Assembly: GCA_963693285.1 (NCBI GenBank)
Contig: OY848918.1
Location: forward strand, 310,001-374,000
Direction: 5' to 3'
Origin: Xestospongia muta
Lineage: Eukaryota > Porifera > Demospongiae > Haplosclerida > Petrosiidae
Length of the DNA stretch: 64,000 bases
In this document: piece by piece, positions 36,001 through 50,700 of the stretch
How positions within the stretch are numbered: the first letter of the stretch is position 1
Layout of the letters: every line of letters begins with the position of its first letter
The notes under the pieces: generated by a model
Databases searched by the model: none
Told to the model about the DNA's origin: nothing
What the model saw: the letters and a program-made list of their open reading frames with translations, nothing else
Translations under genes and position numbers: made by a program

Positions 36001-37641
36001 ATATCATAACATCATTATTATAATGTCATATAGTACACTATATTCTATCTTATAGCTCACTATACCAGAGTCAGTGACTAAGAGATTGAGCCACTCCCTC
36101 TCAGTATGGAATGTGTCACCTACCACTGTATGGGTAGTACAATTTGGAGGAGACAATGGTGGTAAACGCAATGATACTACAGTGCTAGAACTTAGTAAGT
36201 ACTGTCTATTGATGATAGTATTTGTTATATAGTACACACATACATTATCAGTATTATCACAGTATGATATAGGAGTGTTGACACACTAACTGTTTGTATT
36301 ACAAACTAGTCTCATAACTCAATACTATTGTAACATACTATATCTCTCACTGTAGTATGTAATAATGACCAATGGTCTCTAGAAGATGTAATAACTAACC
36401 TGAGGTCAACTGAAGAATATCAACTTAAGCTACGACAGAAGAGACAAGAAACATCTGTACAACCTTTTGTGAGACATGGACAACCTCAACTTACTGTCCA
36501 ATCTCCTACACGTCTTCAACCTTCTTCTTCATCACGTCAAGAGTCACAAGAGAAAGACAGAGAAATCCAACGATTAAGACAACAACTTGAAGTTACTAAC
36601 AAAGAGCTACAAGATACCAAACAACAGCAGATAGATTTGACAAGAGCTCTTCAACAAACTCAAGCTACACTTCAACATGAACAAAGATTACTTCAACAAC
36701 AGCTACAGGATAGTCAAGAGAGGGAAAGAGTACTACGTCAAGAGTGTGATGACCTTCACCGAGAACATGAAAATATTGAACAAGATCTTCGTCAACAACT
36801 CCAAGAGTCAACCTCTGCTCTTCAACAAAGACAACACACTATATCCACTCTTCAACAACAAGTTCAACAGTTACAAGAACACTCTCACTGGGTAGTGAGG
36901 AGGGAGGAGATTGAGATGACTGAGGAGGTCCTTGGAAAAGGAGGTTGGGGAGAAGTCAAGGTGGCTAAATTTCGTGGCCTTAGAGTAGCTGCCAAATGTC
37001 TTCATGAAGTTATCCTGTCACCATATAACATATCAGTTTTTACAAGAGAAATGGAGATTGCTGCTCGAGTACGTCATCCTAATCTCCTTCAGTTCATAGG
37101 AGCCACTCGAGTGGGTACTCCTATCATCCTATCTGAATTAATGCCAACAAGCCTTCGTAAAGAGCTAGAAACTGGTCCTCTTCCTTATCATGCTGTTTTA
37201 GCAATCAGTCAAGATATAGCCTGTGGTCTCAACTATCTCCACCTCTTTAAACCAGACCCAATACTACATAGAGATGTCAGCACTGCTAATGTCCTTCTGG
37301 AGTTGATTGGTAGCAGTTGGAGAGCCAAGGTATCAGACTATGGTTCAGCTAATCTTCAACCAATGATTGGTAGAACAGTCAATCCAGGTAATCCAGTTTA
37401 TTCTGCTCCAGAAGCTGGTGTACCAAGAGACCATTCTCCTGCAATGGATGTTTACAGTTATGGTGTTGTCTTGATTGAAATGATGATCTGTCGTATTCCT
37501 GAGGTAGCTCAGAGACAACTTCATATTAACAGTATTCGACGACAAGCATTTAAAGCTCTTATTGAACAATGTTTGAAGGAGAATCGTAGAGAACGTCCAA
37601 CAATGTCTGAGATCATAAGAGACTTCAATGAGACCATTTAA
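33052..37641 (+). CDS. Kelch-repeat / coiled-coil / TKL kinase
   Basis: Start at 33052 (MATSRS; 19-bp first exon). Exons: 33052-33070, 33134-33664, 33738-33898, 34647-34823, then 36056-36194 and 36356-37641, or the duplicate exons 35289-35439 and 35601-35870. The first ~400 residues are kelch-type blades (YLYMWGGDIDG, RIYYFGGD, LLVVGGYG, RALLFGG). Next comes a long Gln/Arg coiled coil (~36540-36890), then a kinase of TKL style: GKGGWGEV loop, AAKCL lysine, HRDVSTANVLL catalytic loop, SDYG in place of DFG, SAPEA, DVYSYGVVLIEMM. The invariant Lys and both Asp are present, so activity is plausible despite DYG. If the first copy of the last kelch exons is used, the frame ends at a TAG shortly after QRLTRMCHLPLYG and the kinase is lost. 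Confidence 0.8.
35115..36596. repeat. 767-bp tandem duplication inside the kelch-kinase gene
   Basis: About 35115-35830 recurs at 35882-36597 (offset 767). The junction 35826-35884 is composite: 35826-35862 copies exon sequence 35342-35378 in direct orientation, and 35862-35884 is an inverted copy of exon sequence around 35696-35718. This duplicates the exon pair 35289-35439/35601-35833. Confidence 0.9.
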
Positions 37642-38300
37642 TAGTAGACAATAATATAGTGTGTGTTACAATATTAGTAGTGAGTTAATTATAATAGTTA
37701 GTTTAGTTATTGTACTTTGTGTGATCATTATAATAATATTATCATATTTGGACATTGCACTATCTCAAAGTTTGTATTCCTTTTGTGGTAGTATTTAATA
37801 GTTTGTATATTACTGTTGTATTACTGTGTGACTAGAATTATTATTAGTATTGAGTGTATTACCATATATGGACATTATGAACATAATTAGTATTACTTAT
37901 GAATAATCTTTTGAGTGTGACCTTTTTCATTTATTAATTTTATATTAACAAGTTATTATTTATAACATAATAAGTTGATCTTTAAAGTGTTCCACTTTCT
38001 ACTATGTCAAGATTTCATATGAATTGACTACATTTATAAAGATGTCTGTGAACTTGTTGTTGTAGTAGCTTCAAAAAGATGGTTAGTTGTTATATATATT
38101 GTAGAATATCTTTTATCTGGATACTGGTTGGTCTAGTTTGACTAGCTAGGGACACCTTCCTTTCATAGGATACAGAGGTGTCCTCAATATAGAGTTTGTA
38201 TAATTTGTATAATACACTAAAGTATTAGTATGGGACTAGAACAAGTGTCCTAAATATAGAGGGTGTCCTTACTGGGAGGTTCCACATTATTACATGATAT
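37642..38300. other. 3' flank of kelch-kinase gene
   Basis: AT-rich; no exon, RNA gene or repeat that I can support. Confidence 0.4.
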
Positions 38301-38312
38301 GTTTCACTTTTA

Positions 38313-38580
38313 GTCAAGCTACCAACTGTTACTATTGAGTCAGAAGGTCCATTGGTTTCCATGGCAACACATACTCCACTAAATTGTGGTTCACTACCTG
38401 TATCAGTCTCGTTTGCCATTCATCATAAGTGGGTGTGGTTACATTAGTAACTATGATGTAATATTGTCCTCTAGATGGTCTAGTCTCCTTGATCCTACAG
38501 GAGGTGAGATGTCACTATGTTCTGGTTTAGTGAGTATTGTAGTCACTGACAAGAATATGTTAACTGGAGTTTAAACTAGG
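38313..38580 (+). pseudogene. Ig-domain exon remnant
   Basis: On the plus strand LPTVTIESEGPLVSMATHTP with LNC following resembles the first strands of an Ig domain. A second open piece (SSRWSSLLDPTGGEM) follows after a possible intron, then a stop at 38572. No signal peptide or further domains, so I call it a fragment. Confidence 0.35.
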
Positions 38581-38863
38581 TAACCACACCCACTACCACA
38601 CCCTTTATATTGTGCTAGCTAAACCTTTCAAAAATTGTATATTCTAACTTATAAATTTATCAGTATAATAGTTCATGATTATGTAATATTATGTAACAAC
38701 AACAATATCATATCATAACAAACTAGAATGGTCTATTGTAACCTTGTTTAATAACTAGTATTAATAAGCTATTTCATTCATTAGTTGATATCATTACTAA
38801 TTATTAATTATCTCTATTATATTAGGGGGCAGAAGCATCCCAGAATGTCTAATCCAAAACATC

Positions 38864-38960
38864 TAGTTTGAGGTCTCCTAGCTGGTTGTCCATTAGGAGT
38901 CAGTGAACACAATCTATCTCTAATGAACTCACTAGCCATTAGCCGGAGAAAGTTAGGCAT
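38864..38960. repeat. Dispersed repeat; empty-site homologue of the 9.1 kb transposon target
   Basis: The block AGGTCTCCTAGCTGGTTGTC then CATTAGGAG then TCAGTGAACACAATCTATCT is found split at 50041-50068 and 59215-59245. In this copy CATTAGGAG (38891-38899) occurs once and nothing is inserted. Confidence 0.88.
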
Positions 38961-39090
38961 TAATTTTTAACCCCCTTTTGTGGTGCATACATCACATGAT
39001 TGACATCCATCTATATCTAGCACTTGTGTTGATATAGCTGTGTGACCAGATCTACTTTAGCTTGTGAGTAGGTCTGGGGATGAGACTAAG

Positions 39091-39378
39091 CGAGCACCAG
39101 ATTTAAACTTGTACAAACCCTAAATGTTCTCTATGAAAATAAATTTAAACAAATATCACTTACTTGTCCATTTCTCTTGCCATCAGCATATTGACCTTTG
39201 TAAGTCTCTCCATTTGGAAGGACTGCTAATCCTTGTCCATGACGTTCACCAGCTTCATTTCTCTCTCCTTCATAAGTCTACAAAGAGAACGTCAGTACTA
39301 GTATAGTATATTCTACTGTTGACTTACTCCTAAATTAGGTCCCTGATCTTCTCCTTCTTCAGATTCAACGTCAGACAT
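39091..39378 (-). pseudogene. RSPH1: Radial spoke head 1 (MORN repeats), 5' fragment
   Basis: Start at 39378 (MSDVESEEGEDQGPNLG). Exon 2 (39164-39277) encodes [35 protein letters not shown], i.e. typical MORN units of the axonemal radial spoke protein RSPH1. The third exon starts at 39119 (GLYKFKSGAR) and then departs from the family at ~39090. The expected further MORN repeats are missing, so the gene is truncated by rearrangement next to the dispersed repeat. It stands head to head with UROS. Confidence 0.75.
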
Positions 39379-39500
39379 GATTACTATTACTTACAGTTGT
39401 TTTTTAAATGTGGTTACTATGGTAACATTGACCGCCATCTTATAAATCAAATTTAATATTATTCATAGTCATTACTAATTAATTATTCATAGATGTAACA
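39379..39500. promoter_or_regulatory. Divergent promoter RSPH1/UROS
   Basis: 122 bp between the two start codons, so shared regulation is likely. No specific motif claimed. Confidence 0.5.
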
Positions 39501-40553
39501 ATGAGTGAAGTAGTTTTATTAAGAGCTAAGAAGGAACCTCATGATAATTATGAACAGGTAATACTACTCTCAAATGATAATCTATATTGTCTTTACAGGT
39601 TCTCAGTCAAGTTGGTTACAATCTACAATATATACCAGTATTAGAATTTAAGTTTATATCACAATATGATTTGGAAGTGTGTCTAAAACAGTCTCATCAA
39701 TTTGGTGGTACAGTTATTAGTTATATATTCTAATATTATTTTTAATACAGGATTAGTATTTACCAGTCAGACATCAGTACAGTCTATAGTAGCACAAGTT
39801 AATAATATAGGTAAATTTAATATTGTCATCAGTGGTAGCCATTATAATGTCATTAGAAATATTTAAAGAAAGTTGGTCTCATTTACCAGTATTTGTAGTA
39901 GGACAAGCTACTGAAGAATGTGGTCAGTATTATTAGTACAATAGTTTCTAATAATTTGTATTATTTTAGTAAGGACACAACTTGGATTAGATAGAGTGTT
40001 AGGATCATCTGGTAATGTTGAATTATTGAGTGATGTCATTATTAAATGTGAGTTCATTTCTATATACACTATATTAGTTGTTATTGTAGCTAGATCTCTT
40101 AATGATAAACCACTCTTATTTCCTTGTGGTAATTTACATAAAGAAACATTACCTCAACGACTACATGAAGCTGGTATTGGATTACATTCTCTAATATGTT
40201 ATGAAACATGTCCTCACTCACAACTTGATACAAATATTAGAACACTGGTTAGTATCTATCTATCTATCTTTTATCTCTTTATCTAGAACTGGAAGGATGG
40301 GACAAATGTTGTGTTTTTCAGTCCATCTGGTGTTCAATTTGCTTTTCCCATAATCCAGTCAACAGTACATGATATACTCACTAAATGTCAGTATATTATA
40401 TAGTACATTATATTATTGATGTTAGTATTATAGTATTGTGCTATTGGACCCACTACTGCTGAGGCTCTCTCTGCTGTAGGTATATCGCCAGTGGTAGCTA
40501 AAAAACCAACTCCACAAGAAGTACTATCAATACTACAAACTATTAAACAATAA
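39501..40553 (+). CDS. UROS: Uroporphyrinogen-III synthase
   Basis: Start MSEVVLLRAKKEPHDNYEQ. Several small exons give VLSQVGYNLQYIPVLEFKF, GLVFTSQTSVQSIVAQV, LPVFVVGQATEE, LLFPCGNLHKETLPQRL, NVVFFSPSGVQFAF, CAIGPTTAEALSAVGI and the end PQEVLSILQTIKQ-stop. The order and spacing match animal UROS, the heme-pathway enzyme that cyclises hydroxymethylbilane to uroporphyrinogen III in the cytosol. Introns are very short (~45-90 bp). One exon edge around 40048 is uncertain. No frame break seen. Confidence 0.88.
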
Positions 40554-40594
40554 ATTCATTTTTAATTCCACATAATTCATTAATGATTGAAGTA

Positions 40595-43500
40595 TTAATC
40601 AATACATTTACTTAATGTAATACGTGGTATAATGTTCATTGACTGAAGCTCTTGAAATAACAGTTTACAAGCATAGGGTATCTTGAGAGATGATATATGA
40701 CCAGATGATTGACAATAATGACACCTACATTATTATAATAATAATATATTAACTATATTATAATATAATAGAGAACTTACCATCCTGAGTAGCCTAGTAG
40801 ACCACATTGACCACAGACATCAACTTCAAATATATCACTAGAAATCATGAGACGTTCTAATAGTAACAGACTAGCTCCATATCCAATAAGACAATCTCTT
40901 TCCATCTCACCGAGACGTAGGCCACCATCACGAGAACGACCTTCAGTAGGTTGACGAGTAAGAACTGCACGAGGACCACGTGATCGAGCATGCATTTTAT
41001 CTAATACCATATGTTTGAGTTTTTGATAATAGACAGGACCAAAGTAGATGTAAGCTTGTAATGGTTCACCAGTTATACCAGATGTGACATAATCCTTACC
41101 AGCATAGTTGAATCCATTACGTATTAAATCAGCGCTGACATCAGCAACTTTATCACCACCAAATGCTGTTCCATAATGAAATTGTCCATCTAACACTCCA
41201 GCTTTACCTGCTATCAACTCAATGAGTTTACCAACAGTCATACGAGATGGAAAACCATGAGGATTCATAATAATATCAGGACAGATTCCTAAATCAGAAA
41301 ATGGCATATCTTCCTGTTGTACAATAAGACCACATACTCCTTTCTGTCCATGACGGCTACTAAACTTATCACCAATTTCAGGACGTCTTGTGTCACGTAA
41401 AAGAATCTTGATCAAATAAGATTCCTCAGAATTAGAAGTTACTAATACTTTCTCAGCATACACATCTGTAGGACCTTTGTAGTTAACAGGAGATTCTTTA
41501 TAACCATCCTGTCTTCCCATTGTACCAGGAGTCTGTTGCTGGAGGGGCTGTGTTACAAGTGGTATTGACTTGTTAACCAATGTCTGTCGATTACAGACCT
41601 TCTCTCCAGGGGACACAATACCATCTTGATCTAGTGGTTCATGTTTCCATATAGGTTTACCGCTATGAGCATCACGACTTGGTCCCATAATACGATCAAA
41701 ACTTTGATTAGCATAACGTTTTAATGAGCAGACTTGTTTACGATATACTAGACAACGACCAAACCCTCGATCAAGTGAAGCTTTATTGAGAATGAGAGCG
41801 TCTTCAATTCTGTGATATTTGACTCATAAAGAGCTATAGAGGAGTCATTCTCTTCATTAACATCTAGATACTCCACTAACCCTCGCTGTAAAAAGTCTTC
41901 AAATTCCATTCCTTTTGATAGCATATCAATATGATCTGAAGTGACCCTGGGTTGACCTTTCTCCACGATAATATAAGGTCTACAGACACGCCCACTATCA
42001 CATGATATATTAACACAATGATGATGATGATCAGGATATATTGATACAAATTCACTCAGTCTACGACATCTTCGAAGGAGACGAAACTTGTGAATGAGTC
42101 CTCTGTAATCTTGAACTACTCCCAGGATGTTACCATTCAATAACACCAGATATACTGATGTACTAGATACCTCTTCACCAGACAAGTAGCGAATATCTTC
42201 AACTCCCAAATTAAAAGCAAGTCTCTTAATAGGAGCCTCATCTTGGTCAGTTGTAACATGAGTCATTAAAGCTAAGTTTTTAACAAGACCACAAGCCTCA
42301 CCCTCAGGTGTATCAGATGGACATAACATACCCCATTGAGAGGGTTGAAGAGAGCGTGGACCACTCACTTTATGAGTCTTCTCAAATTGACTGGTAATTC
42401 TGGTCATGTGACCTAGGGCAGATATAAACGAGAGACGAGAGAGAACTTGAGTAACACCAGCACGTTCCATTTTGAATCTCTTCAGTGTCCAATTACCAGT
42501 GGAGATAGCGTTATCTAGACCATGAGTAATCTGGTCTTGTCTCATGTGACGTACTACATCAAACTGTTGAGCTCTTTGTTTAGGAATTGTTTGGTCAGCA
42601 ATTCTCTGGAGCTCAGAGTTGAACTTTTTAAAGAGATCTTCAAAAAGTAAAGATAATAACTGACCAGCTAATTCAAGTCTTTTGTTGCCATAGTAATCTC
42701 GATCATCAACTTGATTCTCACGTTGTGCTATTATAACACGACGTACCATTAGAGCTAAAAAGACAGACTTCATACGATAATCATCTCCTTCAACTGGTAT
42801 ATGTGCTAAGACAAGATTTGATAACACCTCTTGAGCTTCTTCAACTTTAGTTTTGCGTCTTCCCCACGTACTCCTACGAGTCTTTGTTCCTATAAACTCC
42901 AGAGCTTGTTTTCGTGTGAATATTTGAAGACTGGCGCATTCTTCAAGAGAGGGTGCAAATGTTGACAGTATATGTTCCTCACAACCTACTGTCTGTACTA
43001 TCTCTTGGTCACTAAGTACTCCCATAGCTTTAAATACAGATACTATTGGAATATCATCAGTAAATGAATTATGTTTCAAGTAAAAGCGACCTGATTTAAC
43101 AATGAGATTTGTTCGACTTTTACGCTCATGAGTGGAACTAGTAACAGAACATCCAATGTTACCCTTCCTGTCGAGATCCACAATGATACGATTCTTTGAA
43201 AGCTGTTCTTGAATTAAAATGACTTTCTCAACTCCTCTTACAATAAAATATCCTCCAGGATCAATCGGACACTCATTGAGTCGGGCCATATCTTTAACTG
43301 ATATATCAGATAGTATACAATTTGAACAACGTAACATAATTGGCATACGACCAATAGGTAGTCCTTTACGAATGACCCTTTGAGCCCCTCTTGTATATTC
43401 AATGTCTACTGTTATAGGAGCTGAGTAAGTCATGTCTCTAAGACGACATTCATGAGGTGAGATAGGTTTTGTCACATTAAAAGACTCTTCAACTTCAGGT

Positions 43501-43781
43501 CTACCAATATATATATTGAGGTACTTGAGATAAAAGTTAGGATCAGCGTCACTCGTAATCATATCATTTGCTCTAACTATTTTCTTGATCTCAGTATTAA
43601 TGAAATAATTAAAGGAGTCTATATGTTGTTTTACTAATCCTCTGACTTTTAAGAAAGCAGGTAATAACTTCCATTTGTCTTGTAATGTACGTATAGGTTG
43701 AGCTATGTTCACTCCATCATAGAGACACTTTGGTAATACATCGTCTTCATCAGGATCACCATTGGGATAAAACTCTGCCAT
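40595..43781 (-). CDS. POLR3B: RNA polymerase III second-largest subunit, with an internal deletion
   Basis: Start at 43781 ([20 protein letters not shown]). One very long exon covers most of the protein: [53 protein letters not shown]; then [65 protein letters not shown]. The last exon is 40595-40734 ([20 protein letters not shown], stop at 40595). At about 41808-41815 the sequence jumps from ALYESNIT straight to [11 protein letters not shown] with a change of frame. About 70-80 residues normally between these points in POLR3B are missing. There is no intron there. Either a real deletion (broken gene) or an assembly gap. Confidence 0.85.
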
Positions 43782-44016
43782 TGAACACCACGTGGTTGTA
43801 TCATCGACTACCGCCCACTTTATTATAGTACTATACGAAGTTAGGAGAGGAAGGTAATAAAATTAATAGGGGTTTACCATAATATCATATTTTATTTTTT
43901 GTAGGTTGTCTCTATTATTTTATCTTATTTAAAAGACTTAAAATAAAGTTAGTACAATATTATACACAATGTGTACAATGATCAGTGTATTAATAATTTA
44001 GTAAAGTCATTGAACA
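43782..44016. promoter_or_regulatory. Divergent promoter POLR3B/SCLY
   Basis: 235 bp between start codons. A palindromic E-box CACGTG lies at 43789-43794, 8 bp upstream of the POLR3B start. The rest is AT-rich. Confidence 0.5.
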
Positions 44017-45709
44017 ATGGCAGACTCTGTTATCTATTTGGATTATAATGCAACTACTCCATTAGCTCCTGAAGTAATAAAAGTAATTACTCAATCATTA
44101 CAGGAGCACTGGACTAATCCCAGTAGTAGTTATGGTACATAATGAACATTATATTAATATTTATAATATTATTGTCTTCAGATAAAGTCTCTAAACTAGC
44201 CATTAAAAATGCCAGAGAGCAGATTGCTAACATGATCAACAGTTCAACTGAAGGTAAGTAGATTATTAATGTTATATAACAATTATAATAATTTAATAGA
44301 TGTTGTATTTACTTCTGGAGGTACAGAGGTAGTCTATTGTGGGTAATTGATGTTATTATTATGTCCCCTTTATTCTAGAGCAATAATATAGTATTTTATA
44401 GTGTTACTAATAGACCAATTAACAATAGTAACAAGAGGGGCATTTGTCCTCATATTATAGCATCTTGTATTGAACATGTGTCTGTTTTAAGTCCATTACA
44501 ACAACTAGTACACGATGGAGTCATTGGTACATAACAACAATACATTATATAGTAATACTGATATTATATAGAACTAACTATCTTACCACTGATGGAAGGG
44601 ATTGGAGCAATTAGTGTTGATAGTATTATGAAGGCTATACAACCTAACACAATATTAGTGACTGTTATGTTAGCTAATAATGAGACAGGAGCTATACAAG
44701 TAAGTATAGCAATATGTTTGAATATAATATTGTTGGTGTATTAGCCTGTAAGAGAGATCTGTGAGGCTATTGGGAAGTATAATGAAGTACATAGTCCATC
44801 TAGAGTATTAGTTCATACTGATGCTGCTCAGGTAATCTTTAGATAACTGATTAAAATACTATCTTTTTCAGGCCATAGGAAAGATACCAGTAGATGTACA
44901 AGAACTAGGAGTGGACTATTTAACAATTGTAGGACATAAGTTCTATGGACCACGTATTGGAGCACTCTATGTTAAAGACCTAACAACTGGTGGAACACCT
45001 TATCACCCTCTATTATATGGAGGTGGACAGGAAAGAGGATATCGTCCTGGGTCAGTAATACATTGTAATAAGATATCTTATATTAACTCTATAGAACTGA
45101 GAATACTCCTATGATAGTAGGTTTAGGCAAAGTAAGGGACGATAGTTTGATTTATAATATCATTTAATGTTATAGGCAGCTCAACTTGTAACAGAACACC
45201 TTAGTGAATATAATAGTCATATGAAAACTATTAGAGATTATTTAGAGTCTCAACTACAGGTCTGTACTTTCCTCATCTCCTCAATATTATCATTATATAG
45301 ACTGTATTTGGTGACCAACTTCATTTCAACAGTCACTTTTCAGTGGACACTTTACCTAATACTTGTAATGTGTCACTGATAGGCTCTGGACTAGAAGGTA
45401 GAATGATGATGTCATAATGATCTCATCATATTCTGCAGGATTCAAGATACTGAGTTTGTTAAAACATTGTCAAGCAAGTGCTGGAGCAGCCTGTCATTCT
45501 AATGTTATAAAGTATGGCTCATATAATGTAGTATTATATTATTAGTATTGTCTGTTAGACCATCTTCAGTGCTATTAGCTACTGGTATACCAGACTCTAT
45601 AGCTATAAATGCATTAAGGATAAGTGTAGGCCGTCAGAAAACTACTAAAGATATTGATCTCTTTATTGAAGATCTTAAAGATGCTATCAAGATAGTCACA
45701 ACACAATGA
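44017..45709 (+). CDS. SCLY: Selenocysteine lyase (NifS-like, PLP enzyme)
   Basis: Start [20 protein letters not shown]. About ten small exons. Landmarks in order: [74 protein letters not shown] (the Lys of GHK binds PLP), [38 protein letters not shown] (active-site Cys), [20 protein letters not shown], and end [16 protein letters not shown]. It splits selenocysteine into alanine and selenide. Length and order match animal SCLY; no break seen. One exon end near 45056 is uncertain. Confidence 0.9.
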
Positions 45710-45797
45710 ACTATAATGAAATCCTAGACAATGTTTAGTGTGTAATATACTAATATATGTAACATTCCTATGTGTGCTCTATGGAGTCTCAAGTCTT

Positions 45798-50030
<4,233 letters not shown>

Positions 50031-50059
50031 AATCCTTTGAGGTCTCCTAGCTGGTCGTC

Positions 50060-50068
50060 CATTAGGAG
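50060..50068. repeat. Target-site duplication, left (CATTAGGAG)
   Basis: Perfect 9-bp match to 59215-59223; single copy at 38891-38899 in the uninserted homologue. Confidence 0.92.
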
Positions 50069-50106
50069 ACTCTGTTGAAGTTAGCAGCACATTCGTGCAG
50101 CAGCAC
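50069..50106. repeat. Left terminal inverted repeat
   Basis: 38 bp, 36 matched by 59177-59214 on the other strand. The core GCAGCACATTC occurs twice at this end and again at 59145-59156, as possible transposase-binding units. Confidence 0.9.
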
Positions 50107-50111
50107 ATTCC

Positions 50112-50159
50112 CATAGATAGTATAGACTACGTAACGTTATGTAGTCTATACTATCTATG
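50112..50159. repeat. Perfect hairpin palindrome near the left end
   Basis: 19-bp arms (CATAGATAGTATAGACTAC and its reverse complement) around a 10-bp loop, directly inside the left TIR. No counterpart at the right end. Confidence 0.9.
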
Positions 50160-50700
50160 ACATTCCTCAGGTACTAGATAACCACGCCTTATTAAATATT
50201 TGTGGTTTCAAGTATTTTTGATAGGGTGGAGCTGCAGTTGCTGTTCGCTGTATACTGAAAACTTACAACAACATTGTGTGTAGAACAGAACATTCCATCC
50301 ATTTAGTTAATATATTATAAATGATAGCCAATTAATTCCTTTCAAAATACTTTGTTTAATAAATTGTAATCAATTACTTTTTATATTTTAAGAACAAAAT
50401 TTTTAGCATGAAATTGTTAGCATAAATAATCAATAAAACTAGCACTACAGTCACTGGCCTCCAGCAAAACTTGGCCTTAATTCCTTATACTAGATTTTTT
50501 GCAAACAAGTCTAAAAAGTTAGGTTATTATAAATATTTACGTGAATTTTATTACTAAATTGAAACAGATAGTTTAAGTTCACCTCACAGTGACAAGTTTA
50601 ACACTCTTGCATGCAAATATAAAATTATAATGGTTTGTCATATACAAAGATGACACCATTATTCAATGTGATTTCTTAATATAGATCATTACAACAGTTT

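Noticed and set aside
36677..36895. 72-codon Asn-rich plus-strand ORF
   Set aside because: Alternative frame of the Gln-rich coiled-coil exon of the kelch-kinase gene.
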